Assembly (NCBI RefSeq): GCF_003263515.1
Contig: NZ_JYDE01000009.1
Coordinates: 1-64,000, forward strand
Length of the DNA: 64,000 nt
Reading direction: 5' to 3'
From: Rahnella inusitata
GTDB taxonomy: Bacteria; Pseudomonadota; Gammaproteobacteria; Enterobacterales; Enterobacteriaceae
Positions 39,455 to 50,510 of the stretch are shown here, one piece after another. The notes below the pieces were generated by a model, which had not been told where the DNA came from, made no database searches, and saw nothing but the letters and a program-made list of their open reading frames with translations. Both the position numbers and the translations under genes were made by a program. Each line of letters begins with the position of its first letter. The first letter of the stretch is position 1.

Positions 39455-40075
39455 TTATTTCGCCAGGCTTCGTAGAACCAGACTGGTGATTGCGGTTACA
39501 CGCTCTTCAAGTTGCTCAGGCGTTTTTTGCTCCAGCAACAGCGGATGTGAGAATGGCGTCGTCACGGTAGTGATCGCCATACACACCTCGTCAAGCGGGG
39601 TTTTACGCTCAAACTCACCAGATTCACGGCCGTCAGTGACGACTTTCTCGATAATGCTGTAAATCATAGCCCGATGATTTAGCGTCGATTTCCACTGCTG
39701 AGCCGAGGCTGTCGCCGCGAGGTCGTGCAGCTTTCTGTCCTGAAAGAAGAGATCAAGACTACGCGTAAGCAGCGTTTTAAAAATGGATCGCAGGCGCAGA
39801 GTGGCACTTTGATCACTTTCTGCGATCAGCAACAAGGCCTGATCTATTTGTCCGACGCGCTGAGAACAAATCGCTTCGCCAATCGACTGTTTTGATTCAA
39901 AAAACTTATAAATATAAGCACTCGAGACACCGATGGACTTTGCCAGATCGGCCACGGAGGTTTTGGCATACCCATAAAGTCGGAAATGTTCGAATGCTGC
40001 ATTAATGATTTGCTCACGCCGTTCATGTTCGGGAGGTCCACGCTGAGTTAACGCAACCGGAATAACGGGTTTCAT
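39455..40075 (-). CDS. TetR/AcrR family transcriptional regulator
   Basis: 206 residues. The N-terminal DNA-binding domain (about 18-65) has TSVADLAKSIGVSSAYIYKF followed by FESKQSIGEAI, the standard TetR helix-turn-helix. The C-terminal ligand domain is not assignable. It is followed on the same strand by the fabF paralog after 140 bp. A 22-bp palindrome overlaps its own promoter. Local regulation of tetR and fabF is the simplest reading; the ligand could be a fatty acyl compound, but that is inference. Confidence 0.9.
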   Translation of the reverse strand: MKPVIPVALTQRGPPEHERREQIINAAFEHFRLYGYAKTSVADLAKSIGVSSAYIYKFFESKQSIGEAICSQRVGQIDQALLLIAESDQSATLRLRSIFKTLLTRSLDLFFQDRKLHDLAATASAQQWKSTLNHRAMIYSIIEKVVTDGRESGEFERKTPLDEVCMAITTVTTPFSHPLLLEQKTPEQLEERVTAITSLVLRSLAK

Positions 40076-40120
40076 AAACTCCTCCGGATAGGTAAATCAA
40101 TTAATCGGTGTGCGAGTTAG

Positions 40121-40142
40121 TAACGATTATACATAATCGTAA
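40121..40142. promoter_or_regulatory. Palindromic operator on the tetR promoter
   Basis: TAACGATTAT-AC-ATAATCGTAA: 10-bp arms with one mismatch. On the minus strand it contains TATAAT (40126-40131), a likely tetR -10 box, about 50 bp before the start codon. The position fits autorepression. Confidence 0.65.
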
Positions 40143-40422
40143 CCAATAAGCAGTAGATTTTGACCGGGGCCGGGGATCGGACATTTCCTTTGAACACCGA
40201 TCAAGGACAGTAAACAGCCAAGTATTTACGATTTTTCTAATCTAAAATACGTCATTACTATCTCAATTCCTTTTGCAATGCATGATTGAGCGTCATTTCA
40301 CATTAGTTTTATTAATTTTAAATCCGATGCAAAAGAAAAAATCAGTCGAGTGGAATTGAAAACCTCATTACTCTACGCGGCTACTGTTTTCTCATTTTTC
40401 CTGACACGTCCGGCGCACACAC
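40143..40422. other. A+T-rich region between tetR and yicG
   Basis: No gene is supported. The yicG promoter should be here; no strong -35/-10 pair was identified. Short A/T runs dominate 40230-40350. Confidence 0.4.
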
Positions 40423-41040
40423 ATGTTACTCACTGTTCTTTATATTATTGGGATCACCGCAGAAGCCATGACCGGTGCTCTGGCTGCCGGACGGCGCAAG
40501 ATGGACTCCTTTGGCGTCATCATTATCGCCTCGGCCACGGCGATTGGCGGGGGTTCTGTGCGGGATATGTTGCTGGGTCACTACCCGCTCGGATGGGTCA
40601 AACACCCGGAATACATTGTCATTGTTGCCGTTGCTGCGATTATGACCACATGGCTTGCCCCGCTGATGCAACATCTGCGCAGGCTCTTTTTGGTGCTTGA
40701 TGCACTGGGTCTGGTCGTGTTCTCAATTATCGGGACACAGGTCGCGCTCGATATGGGCCACGGCGCCATTATCGCTTCCGTCAGTGCCGTGATCACCGGC
40801 GTATTCGGTGGCGTACTGCGGGATATGATGTGCAATCAGATCCCGCTGGTATTCCAGAAGGAAATCTACGCAGGCATTTCCTTCGCCTCGGCCTGGGTAT
40901 ACATCGGCCTGCAATATTTCTCCCTGCCACATAATCTGGTGATCATTATTACCCTGCTGGTTGGCTTTATTGCCCGCCTGATCGCCCTGCGGTTCCGCCT
41001 TGGGTTACCGGTCTTTAATTACCCGCATTCAGATCACTAA
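40423..41040 (+). CDS. yicG: TRIC/UPF0126 family membrane protein YicG
   Basis: 205-residue inner-membrane protein of the prokaryotic TRIC-like family, proposed as cation channels. Seven hydrophobic segments in two homologous halves each carry a glycine-rich motif, [11 protein letters not shown] and GGVLRDMM. The ATG lacks a clear ribosome site, but the N terminus [20 protein letters not shown] aligns with E. coli YicG. It is convergent with ligB, with a short hairpin (41053-41077) across the gap. Confidence 0.93.
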   Translation: MLLTVLYIIGITAEAMTGALAAGRRKMDSFGVIIIASATAIGGGSVRDMLLGHYPLGWVKHPEYIVIVAVAAIMTTWLAPLMQHLRRLFLVLDALGLVVFSIIGTQVALDMGHGAIIASVSAVITGVFGGVLRDMMCNQIPLVFQKEIYAGISFASAWVYIGLQYFSLPHNLVIIITLLVGFIARLIALRFRLGLPVFNYPHSDH

Positions 41041-41059
41041 ATATTTATCCGTTTACCCG

Positions 41060-42811
<1,752 letters not shown>

Positions 42812-43032
42812 TCATGATTGCGCGATGCCTTCCCGGTTATTTCATTTGTTGCAGCAACGGCAAGAAATTTTGGAATACGGCGCGGAAATCTTTAAAGAAG
42901 GGCTATTTTCTGTCGCGAAGTTGCGATGAAATACGACTGGACGCTGCACCGGATGCGGCGAGCGTGTATACTGTGCGAGAGATCACTCTTCGCATACTTC
43001 CTATCAACCCATTCAGTTGAAACGTCATCATC

Positions 43033-43656
43033 ATGGTTCAAGGCACGCTGTATATCATCTCCGCTCCCAGTGGAGCAGGTAAATCAAGTCTGATTCAGGC
43101 TTTACTTAAAACGCAACCGCTCTACGACACGCAGGTTTCTATTTCACACACGACCCGTTCAGAACGTCCGGGCGAGAAACATGGCGAGCACTATTTCTTT
43201 GTCTCAAAAGATGAATTTATTGAGATGATCGAAAAAGATGATTTCTTAGAGCATGCCGAAGTGTTCGGTAATTACTACGGAACTTCACGTGTCACCATTG
43301 AGCAGGTTTTAGCATCTGGCGTGGATGTTTTTCTGGATATTGACTGGCAGGGTGCGCAGCAAATCCGCACAAAAATGCCGCAGGCGCGCAGTATTTTCGT
43401 GCTGCCGCCATCGAAAGATGAACTGGATCGTCGCCTGCGTGGCCGTGGTCAGGACAGCGAAGAAGTGATCGCAAAACGTATGGCACAAGCTGTGGCAGAA
43501 ATGACGCACTATGCCGAATACGATTATTTAATCGTGAATGACGATTTTGATCTGGCTCTGTCGGATTTAAAAACCATTATTCGCGCCGAACGTCTTCGTC
43601 TGAGCCGTCAAAAACTCCGTCATGACGGATTAATCACCAAACTATTGGCAGACTGA
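43033..43656 (+). CDS. gmk: Guanylate kinase
   Basis: Phosphorylates GMP to GDP. The 207 residues have the P-loop [13 protein letters not shown], the GMP-binding [17 protein letters not shown], and [11 protein letters not shown]. It opens the gmk-rpoZ-spoT-trmH-recG run. A TATACT at 42967-42972 with CTGCAC 17 bp upstream is a plausible promoter. It is divergent from ligB. Confidence 0.98.
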   Translation: MVQGTLYIISAPSGAGKSSLIQALLKTQPLYDTQVSISHTTRSERPGEKHGEHYFFVSKDEFIEMIEKDDFLEHAEVFGNYYGTSRVTIEQVLASGVDVFLDIDWQGAQQIRTKMPQARSIFVLPPSKDELDRRLRGRGQDSEEVIAKRMAQAVAEMTHYAEYDYLIVNDDFDLALSDLKTIIRAERLRLSRQKLRHDGLITKLLAD

Positions 43657-43710
43657 AGTCACTTTCAGTATTATGCCCAGTCTTTCGTCACCCTGTGGAG
43701 TAGCACATAT

Positions 43711-43986
43711 ATGGCACGCGTAACTGTTCAAGACGCTGTAGAAAAAATTGGTAACCGTTTTGACCTGGTGTTGGTGGCTGCTCGTCGCGCACGCCAGCTG
43801 CAATCTGGTGGTAAAGATCCACTGGTCGCTGAAGAAAACGACAAGGTCACCGTTATCGCTCTGCGCGAAATCGAAGAAGGCCTGATCACGAACAAAATCC
43901 TTGATGTTCGCGATCGTCAGGAACAGCAAGAGCAGGAAGCCGCAGAGATTCAGGCAGTTACTGCCATCGCTGAAGGTCGTCGTTAA
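43711..43986 (+). CDS. rpoZ: RNA polymerase omega subunit
   Basis: 91-residue subunit that helps assemble beta-prime and forms part of a ppGpp site. It starts [20 protein letters not shown] and ends in an acidic Gln/Glu-rich tail, like E. coli. It follows gmk by 54 bp and precedes spoT by 19 bp, linking ppGpp metabolism and its target in one transcript. Confidence 0.98.
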   Translation: MARVTVQDAVEKIGNRFDLVLVAARRARQLQSGGKDPLVAEENDKVTVIALREIEEGLITNKILDVRDRQEQQEQEAAEIQAVTAIAEGRR

Positions 43987-44005
43987 TTAACGAAACGGAT
44001 CTCAC

Positions 44006-46114
44006 TTGTATATCTTTGAAAGCCTGAATCAACTGATTCAAAAATACCTGCCGGAGGAGCAAATTAAGCGCCTCGTGCAGGCTTACCTTGTTGCGCGGGA
44101 CGCGCATGAGGGGCAGACACGTTCCAGCGGTGAGCCTTATATTACTCACCCGGTCGCCGTGGCATGTATTTTGGCTGAAATGAGGCTCGATCATGAGACT
44201 CTGATGGCGGCGTTATTACACGACGTTATCGAAGACACGCCTGCAACCTACCAGGATATGGAACAACTGTTTGGCAAAAGCGTTGCTGAACTGGTTGAAG
44301 GCGTTTCAAAGTTAGACAAGCTGAAATTCCGCGATAAGAAAGAAGCACAGGCGGAAAACTTTCGCAAAATGGTCATGGCGATGGTGCAAGACATCCGCGT
44401 CATTTTGATCAAACTCGCTGACCGTACCCACAATATGCGCACACTGGGCTCTTTACGCCCGGATAAACGTCGCCGCATTGCCCGCGAAACGCTGGAAATT
44501 TACAGCCCGCTGGCTCACCGTTTGGGTATTCATCATCTGAAAACCGAGCTCGAAGAGCTTGGCTTCGAAGCCCTTTATCCGAACCGTTATCGCGTCATTA
44601 AAGAAGTGGTGAAAGCCGCGCGTGGTAACCGTAAAGAGATGATTCAGAAGATCCTCTCCGAGATAGAAGGCCGTTTAACAGAAGCTGGTATTCAGTGCCG
44701 CGTCAGCGGTCGCGAAAAGCACCTGTACTCTATCTATTGCAAAATGCACCTGAAAGAACAGCGTTTCCATTCGATTATGGATATCTACGCGTTCCGGGTG
44801 ATCGTAAAAGAACTCGATACCTGTTATCGCGTATTAGGACAGGCGCACAGCCTGTACAAACCGCGTCCAGGTCGGGTAAAAGATTACATCGCGATCCCCA
44901 AGGCCAACGGCTATCAATCTCTCCACACTTCTCTGATCGGGCCTCACGGCATACCGGTTGAAGTGCAGATCCGTACTGAAGATATGGATCAGATGGCAGA
45001 GATGGGGGTTGCCGCTCACTGGGCTTATAAAGAGAACAGTGAAACCAGCACGACGGCGCAGATTCGCGCCCAGCGTTGGTTACAGAGTTTGCTCGAACTG
45101 CAACAAAGTGCGGGTAACTCATTTGAATTTATCGAGAGCGTGAAATCAGATCTGTTCCCGGATGAGATCTACGTCTTTACGCCGGAAGGCCGAATCGTCG
45201 AACTGCCTGCCGGTGCGACGCCGGTCGACTTCGCTTACGCTGTGCATACCGATATTGGTCATGCCTGCGTAGGTGCGCGCGTTGACCGCCAGCCGTATCC
45301 GCTTTCGCAGCCGCTGACCAGCGGCCAGACTATCGAAATCATTACCGCTCCAGGTGCACGCCCGAATGCCGCATGGCTGAACTTTGTGGTGAGTTCGCGC
45401 GCACGCGCCAAAATTCGCCAGATGCTCAAGAACCTCAAGCGTGATGACTCGGTTTCTCTGGGCCGTCGCCTGCTCAATCATGCGCTGGGAGCCGGTAAGA
45501 AACTGTCAGACATTCCACCAGAGAACATCAAAAATGAGCTGGACCGTATGAAGCTCACGGCGATGGATGATTTACTGGCTGAAATTGGCCTCGGTAACGC
45601 GATGAGCGTTGTTGTGGCTAAAAATCTGATGGGCGACCAGTCTTCCATGGCGACCTCTGGCACACGCAATCTGCCGATTAAAGGCGCGGATGGCGTACTG
45701 ATTACCTTCGCCAAATGCTGTCGTCCAATTCCAGGTGACCCGATCATTGCCCACATCAGTCCAGGCAAAGGTCTGGTGATCCACCATGAATCCTGCCGTA
45801 ATATCCGCGGCTATCAGAAAGAACCTGAGAAATTCATGGCCGTTGACTGGGATGACCATCAGGAAACCGATCAGGAATTTATCGCTGAAATTAAAGTCGA
45901 TATGTTCAATCATCAGGGTGCTCTGGCCAACCTGACAGCAGCAATCAATGCCGCGCAGTCGAATATCCAGAGCCTGAGCACGGAAGAAAAAGACGGCCGC
46001 GTCTACAGCGCCTTTATCCGCCTGACGACCCGCGATCGTGTTCATCTGGCAAATATTATGCGTAAAATTCGTATCATGCCGGACGTTATCAAAGTAACCC
46101 GCAACCGAAACTGA
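44006..46114 (+). CDS. spoT: Bifunctional (p)ppGpp synthase/hydrolase SpoT
   Basis: Sets ppGpp levels in response to carbon, iron, phosphate and fatty-acid stress. The 702 residues equal E. coli: N-terminal HD hydrolase (LLHDVIEDTP), weak synthetase domain (YRVLGQAHSLYKPRPGRVKD), TGS domain (about 385-450), helical and zinc-finger region (FAKCCRPIPGD), and C-terminal ACT domain. Translation starts at TTG (44006), where YIFESLNQLIQ aligns with the E. coli N terminus; the weak start codon may keep levels low. Confidence 0.98.
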   Translation: MYIFESLNQLIQKYLPEEQIKRLVQAYLVARDAHEGQTRSSGEPYITHPVAVACILAEMRLDHETLMAALLHDVIEDTPATYQDMEQLFGKSVAELVEGVSKLDKLKFRDKKEAQAENFRKMVMAMVQDIRVILIKLADRTHNMRTLGSLRPDKRRRIARETLEIYSPLAHRLGIHHLKTELEELGFEALYPNRYRVIKEVVKAARGNRKEMIQKILSEIEGRLTEAGIQCRVSGREKHLYSIYCKMHLKEQRFHSIMDIYAFRVIVKELDTCYRVLGQAHSLYKPRPGRVKDYIAIPKANGYQSLHTSLIGPHGIPVEVQIRTEDMDQMAEMGVAAHWAYKENSETSTTAQIRAQRWLQSLLELQQSAGNSFEFIESVKSDLFPDEIYVFTPEGRIVELPAGATPVDFAYAVHTDIGHACVGARVDRQPYPLSQPLTSGQTIEIITAPGARPNAAWLNFVVSSRARAKIRQMLKNLKRDDSVSLGRRLLNHALGAGKKLSDIPPENIKNELDRMKLTAMDDLLAEIGLGNAMSVVVAKNLMGDQSSMATSGTRNLPIKGADGVLITFAKCCRPIPGDPIIAHISPGKGLVIHHESCRNIRGYQKEPEKFMAVDWDDHQETDQEFIAEIKVDMFNHQGALANLTAAINAAQSNIQSLSTEEKDGRVYSAFIRLTTRDRVHLANIMRKIRIMPDVIKVTRNRN

Positions 46115-46119
46115 TTGTT

Positions 46120-46818
46120 ATGACCCCAGAACGTTATGCACGTATTCGTGAAATGCTGACGGCCCGCCAGCCAGACCTCACAGTCTGTATGGAACAGGTG
46201 CATAAACCGCATAACGTTTCTGCTGTCATTCGCACCGCCGATGCAGTGGGTGTGCATGAAATACATGCGGTCTGGCCGACGACAAGAATGAAAACGCTGG
46301 TCTCTTCTGCCGCAGGCAGCAACAGTTGGGTTCAGGTCAAAACACACAAAACCATTCAAGATGCCGTCGCCAAAATGAAGGCGCAGGGTATGCAAATCTT
46401 AGCCACAAACCTCTCTGAAAAAGCCGTCGACTTTCGCGCAATTGATTACACCCGTCCGACCTGTATTTTACTGGGTCAGGAAAAAACCGGCATTACGCCT
46501 GAAGCACTCGCACTGGCAGACAGCGACATCATCATTCCAATGATTGGCATGGTGCAGTCGTTAAATGTTTCCGTGGCCTCCGCGCTGATTCTTTATGAAG
46601 CCCAGCGCCAGCGCGAAAATGCCGGGATGTATCGTCGCGAAAGCACCGTGTTGAGCGAGAAAGAACAACAGCGTTTACTGTTTGAAGGCGGCTATCCGGT
46701 TCTGTCTAACGTGGCTAAAAGAAAGAAGTTACCGCGCCCGTTCATCGATGAAACAGGTCAGATTATTGCTGATGACGAATGGTGGACAGCGATGCAAATG
46801 ACGGTCAAAAAAAGATGA
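46120..46818 (+). CDS. trmH: tRNA (guanosine-18 2'-O)-methyltransferase TrmH
   Basis: SPOUT methyltransferase of G18 in tRNA D-loops. The 232 residues contain MEQVHKPHNVSAVIRTADAV, LLGQEKTGIT, the knot motif MIGMVQSLNVSVASALILYE, and a C-terminal extension. It lies 5 bp after spoT and overlaps recG by 4 bp (ATGA). Confidence 0.97.
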   Translation: MTPERYARIREMLTARQPDLTVCMEQVHKPHNVSAVIRTADAVGVHEIHAVWPTTRMKTLVSSAAGSNSWVQVKTHKTIQDAVAKMKAQGMQILATNLSEKAVDFRAIDYTRPTCILLGQEKTGITPEALALADSDIIIPMIGMVQSLNVSVASALILYEAQRQRENAGMYRRESTVLSEKEQQRLLFEGGYPVLSNVAKRKKLPRPFIDETGQIIADDEWWTAMQMTVKKR

Positions 46819-48896
46819 AAGGCCGCCTGCTCGACGCCATCCCACTCACGTCACTTTCTGGCGTCGGAGCCAGTCAGGCAGACAAACTCGCTAAGCTCGG
46901 CCTTGAAACTATTCAGGATTTACTGCTTCACCTGCCCCTGCGCTATGAAGACCGCACCCGTCTGTACGCCATAAACGATTTACAACCCGGACTGTTTGCC
47001 ACCATTGAAGGCGAAGTACTGCGCAGTGATATCAGCTTTGGTCGTCGCAGAATGCTGACCTGTCAGATCAGTGACGGCACCGGGCTGGTCACACTGCGCT
47101 TCTTCAACTTCAACGCCGCGATGAAAAACAGTCTGGCCGCAGGCCGACGTGTGACCGCATATGGCGAAATCAAACGCGGCACGATTGGCGCGGAAATAAT
47201 TCATCCCGAATACCGCATTCAGGGCGAAAACAGCGAAGTCGTTTTGCAGGAGTCGCTGACGCCTGTTTATCCAACCACCGAAGGCATTCGTCAGGCGACG
47301 CTGCGCAAACTGACCGATCAGGCGCTTGAACTCCTTGATACTGTTCCTATCGTCGAGCTATTGCCGGAAGAGCTAAGCCGCTCGTTGATTTCATTGCCTG
47401 AGGCACTGCATCTTCTGCATCGCCCACCTCCGGACATTCAGCTTGCCGACCTCGAGAAAGGTCATCATCCGGCACAGCGCCGTCTGATAATGGAAGAGTT
47501 ACTGGCGCACAATCTCAGCATGCTGGCCGTGCGCGCCGGTACGCAAAGTTATAAAGCGTTGCCGTTACATCACGACGATCGTCTGAAAAAACAGTTCCTC
47601 GCTTCTCTCCCGTTCAGCCCTACCGGTGCACAAGATCGCGTTGTTGCCGAAATTGAGCAGGATCTGGCAAAAAGTTATCCGATGATGCGTCTGGTGCAGG
47701 GCGATGTCGGCTCAGGTAAAACGCTGGTCGCTGCTCTCGCCGCACTTTGCGCCATCGCGCAGGGGCAGCAGGTCGGCCTGATGGCACCGACGGAATTACT
47801 CGCCGAACAGCACGCCAATAACTTCCGCCAGTGGTTCGAACCGCTGGGAATTCAGGTTGGCTGGCTGGCGGGTAAGCAAAAAGGTAAAGCCCGGCAGGCG
47901 CAGCAGGAAGCGATTGCCAGCGGCCAGGTATCTATGGTGGTCGGCACTCATGCCATCTTCCAGGAACAGGTACTTTTCTCCTCGTTATCTCTGGTGATCA
48001 TTGATGAACAACACCGTTTTGGTGTTCATCAGCGCCTGGCACTGTGGGAGAAAGGGTTGCAGCAAGGCTTTCACCCGCATCAGTTAATTATGACCGCCAC
48101 TCCCATTCCACGAACGCTGGCGATGACCGCTTACGCCGATCTGGATACCTCGGTGATTGATGAGTTACCGCCGGGACGCACGCCGGTGACCACCGTTGCC
48201 ATCCCGGATACGCGCCGCAGCGACATAATCAGCCGCGTAAAAAGTGCCTGTGAGCTGGAAAATCGTCAGGCCTATTGGGTCTGTACGCTGATCGAAGAAT
48301 CTGAAATGCTTGAAGCACAGGCGGCAGAAGCCACATGGGAAGGCCTGAAAGAAGCGCTACCTGCGCTGAATATCGGGTTGGTTCATGGCCGTATGAAGGC
48401 GCAGGAAAAACAGGCCGTCATGCAGGCGTTCAAAAAAGGCGAAGTGCAGCTGCTGGTGGCAACGACCGTGATTGAAGTGGGAGTCGACGTGCCGAATGCC
48501 AGCCTGATGATCATCGAAAACCCCGAGCGGCTGGGTTTAGCGCAGTTGCATCAGTTACGCGGCCGCGTTGGCCGTGGTGCGGTGGCTTCTCACTGTGTAC
48601 TGTTATACAAAACGCCGCTCAGCAAGACCGCACAGAAACGTTTGCAGGTTTTGCGCGACAGTAACGATGGCTTTGTCATTGCTCAGCAGGATTTAGAAAT
48701 TCGTGGTCCGGGTGAATTGCTGGGTACGCGTCAGACCGGCAGCGCCGAGTTCAAAGTGGCCGATCTGCTTCGCGATCAGGCGATGATCCCGGATGTGCAG
48801 CGCATCGCCCGCTATCTTCAGCAACAATTCCCCGAACATGCCAAAGCGTTGATAGAACGCTGGCTGCCGGAAAGAGTACGTTACACCAACGCCTGA
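46815..48896 (+). CDS. recG: ATP-dependent DNA helicase RecG
   Basis: Monomeric fork-reversal and branch-migration helicase. The 693 residues match E. coli: N-terminal wedge/OB domain, Walker A QGDVGSGKTLVAAL, DEQH box VIIDEQHRFG, motif III MTATPIPRTLAM, and C-terminal motifs including QLRGRVGRGA. ATG 46815 was chosen over an upstream in-frame codon because it overlaps the trmH stop, as in E. coli. It ends the gmk operon. Confidence 0.98.
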   Translation: MKGRLLDAIPLTSLSGVGASQADKLAKLGLETIQDLLLHLPLRYEDRTRLYAINDLQPGLFATIEGEVLRSDISFGRRRMLTCQISDGTGLVTLRFFNFNAAMKNSLAAGRRVTAYGEIKRGTIGAEIIHPEYRIQGENSEVVLQESLTPVYPTTEGIRQATLRKLTDQALELLDTVPIVELLPEELSRSLISLPEALHLLHRPPPDIQLADLEKGHHPAQRRLIMEELLAHNLSMLAVRAGTQSYKALPLHHDDRLKKQFLASLPFSPTGAQDRVVAEIEQDLAKSYPMMRLVQGDVGSGKTLVAALAALCAIAQGQQVGLMAPTELLAEQHANNFRQWFEPLGIQVGWLAGKQKGKARQAQQEAIASGQVSMVVGTHAIFQEQVLFSSLSLVIIDEQHRFGVHQRLALWEKGLQQGFHPHQLIMTATPIPRTLAMTAYADLDTSVIDELPPGRTPVTTVAIPDTRRSDIISRVKSACELENRQAYWVCTLIEESEMLEAQAAEATWEGLKEALPALNIGLVHGRMKAQEKQAVMQAFKKGEVQLLVATTVIEVGVDVPNASLMIIENPERLGLAQLHQLRGRVGRGAVASHCVLLYKTPLSKTAQKRLQVLRDSNDGFVIAQQDLEIRGPGELLGTRQTGSAEFKVADLLRDQAMIPDVQRIARYLQQQFPEHAKALIERWLPERVRYTNA

Positions 48897-48915
48897 TCCC
48901 TCCTTTTTTTGGCCA

Positions 48916-48938
48916 AAACATCATTAAAAATGATGTTT
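48916..48938. repeat. 10-bp inverted repeat after recG
   Basis: AAACATCATT-AAA-AATGATGTTT, perfect arms. There is only a short broken T-run after it, so it would be a weak terminator at best. Confidence 0.6.
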
Positions 48939-49002
48939 CCTTAATAACTATTCCTCAGACTTTTGTTCAAAAATCGTCCTCAACCTCTTTCTTCCCTGGT
49001 TA

Positions 49003-49018
49003 TTTGATGACCTTCACA
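49003..49018. promoter_or_regulatory. Candidate CRP site upstream of the EIIC gene
   Basis: TTTGA-TGACCT-TCACA matches all of one and most of the other half of TGTGA-N6-TCACA, 100 bp before the start codon. Plausible for a sugar transporter but weak. Confidence 0.3.
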
Positions 49019-49118
49019 GACTGGCACAAAGTCTGTAACCGGTTTCACACTCCGCATCTACACTGATGATAATTAAGGCAACCCTGCGTGATTTCTTCAC
49101 CATAAGGCCAATATCATT

Positions 49119-50444
49119 ATGAGCATCAGCCAGTCTCTGTTTCAGTTTATCGAACAAAAAATTAGTCCGTTCGCAGCCCGCTTGTCCTCTCAACGTCATG
49201 TTATGGCGGTGCGCGACGGCTTTATTTCAGCAATGCCGTTTATGATTGTCGGCTCGTTTCTGCTGGTTTTCGTACATCCGCCTTTTTCGCCGGAATCCTC
49301 CTGGGAGTTTGCCCGCAGCTGGTTGGCGTTATCGGCGAAATATGAGCTCCAGATACTGACGCCGTTCAATATGACGATGGGCATCATGTCGATCTACATC
49401 GCGGCTTCCATTGCCTACAACCTGGCGAGAAGCTACAAACTTGACCCATTTATGACGGCTATGCTGTCGCTGATGTCTTTCCTGTTAGTCGCTGCGCCGC
49501 AGGTTGATAAAAAGATGTCGACGGAGGCGCTGGGCGGTGTGGGTATTTTCACCGCGATATTGGTCGCGATTTATGTCACCGAACTGACGCGGCTGCTGAA
49601 GAAATACAATATCGGCATTCGCCTTCCCGAGCAGGTACCTTCAAACATCAAACATTCGTTTGATCTGCTGATCCCGATTATTGCCGTGGTGATTACACTG
49701 TTCCCGATCAGTTTGCTGGTGCAGTCAGGCTTTGACATGCTGCTACCACAGGCCATTATGGCACTGTTTGAACCGCTGATTTCCGCCGCAGACTCGCTTC
49801 CGGCTATTCTGGTGGCGGTACTGATTTGTCATCTGCTCTGGTTTGCCGGGATCCACGGTTCGGCGATTGTCTCGGGGATGTTGCAGGCGTTCTGGCTGAC
49901 CAATCTCGGGCTGAATCAGACCGCGCTGGCCGCCGGATTGCCGATGACGCACATCATGACTGAGGCGTTCTGGAATTTCCTGATCGTCATTGGCGGTTCT
50001 GGCGCCACAATCGGGCTGGTGCTGCTGTTCTGCCGCAGTAAGTCGGCACATCTGCGTACCATGGGGAAACTCAGTCTGGTGCCAAGCTGTTTTAACATCA
50101 ACGAGCCGGTCATCTTTGGTACCCCAATCGTAATGAATCCGGTATTTTTCATCCCCTTCCTGCTGGCTCCGATGGTCAATGCCGTGATCGCTTATCTGGC
50201 CGTTTCCACCGATCTTCTCCCGCACATGATCTCACTGGTTCCGTGGACGTCCCCGGCGCCGATTGGCGCAGCCTGGGCGATGGGCTGGGATTTCAAAGTG
50301 TCGATTTTGGTCATCATGCTGATGGCCCTGTCTATGATGATTTACTACCCGTTCTTCAAAGTCTACGAGAAGCAGTTACTGACTCAGGAGAAAGCAGCGG
50401 AAGCCGATGAAGTGTTTACTGAGCAAGCTGACGCAGCGAATTAA
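49119..50444 (+). CDS. PTS sugar transporter EIIC, lactose/cellobiose family (orphan)
   Basis: Membrane permease domain of a phosphotransferase system. The 441 residues have about ten hydrophobic segments and family motifs MAVRDGFISAMPFMIVGS, WFAGIHGSAIVSG and CFNINEPVIFGTPIVMNP; the Glu of NEP lies in the sugar site. No EIIA, EIIB, hydrolase or regulator gene is adjacent, so it must borrow partners from elsewhere or be a stand-alone transporter. E. coli has nothing between recG and gltS, so this is an accessory insertion. The substrate (a beta-glucoside or N,N'-diacetylchitobiose) is not readable. Confidence 0.9.
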   Translation: MSISQSLFQFIEQKISPFAARLSSQRHVMAVRDGFISAMPFMIVGSFLLVFVHPPFSPESSWEFARSWLALSAKYELQILTPFNMTMGIMSIYIAASIAYNLARSYKLDPFMTAMLSLMSFLLVAAPQVDKKMSTEALGGVGIFTAILVAIYVTELTRLLKKYNIGIRLPEQVPSNIKHSFDLLIPIIAVVITLFPISLLVQSGFDMLLPQAIMALFEPLISAADSLPAILVAVLICHLLWFAGIHGSAIVSGMLQAFWLTNLGLNQTALAAGLPMTHIMTEAFWNFLIVIGGSGATIGLVLLFCRSKSAHLRTMGKLSLVPSCFNINEPVIFGTPIVMNPVFFIPFLLAPMVNAVIAYLAVSTDLLPHMISLVPWTSPAPIGAAWAMGWDFKVSILVIMLMALSMMIYYPFFKVYEKQLLTQEKAAEADEVFTEQADAAN

Positions 50445-50465
50445 GCAAATTTGAAGTGATGAATC

Positions 50466-50500
50466 GGGCACAAAATATTGGTTTTTGTGCCCTTTTTTTT
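50466..50500. terminator. Terminator between EIIC and gltS
   Basis: Stem GGGCACAAAA/TTTTGTGCCC (perfect, 10 bp) followed by eight T. It lies between convergent genes. Confidence 0.9.
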
Positions 50501-50510
50501 GGTAAGGCCG

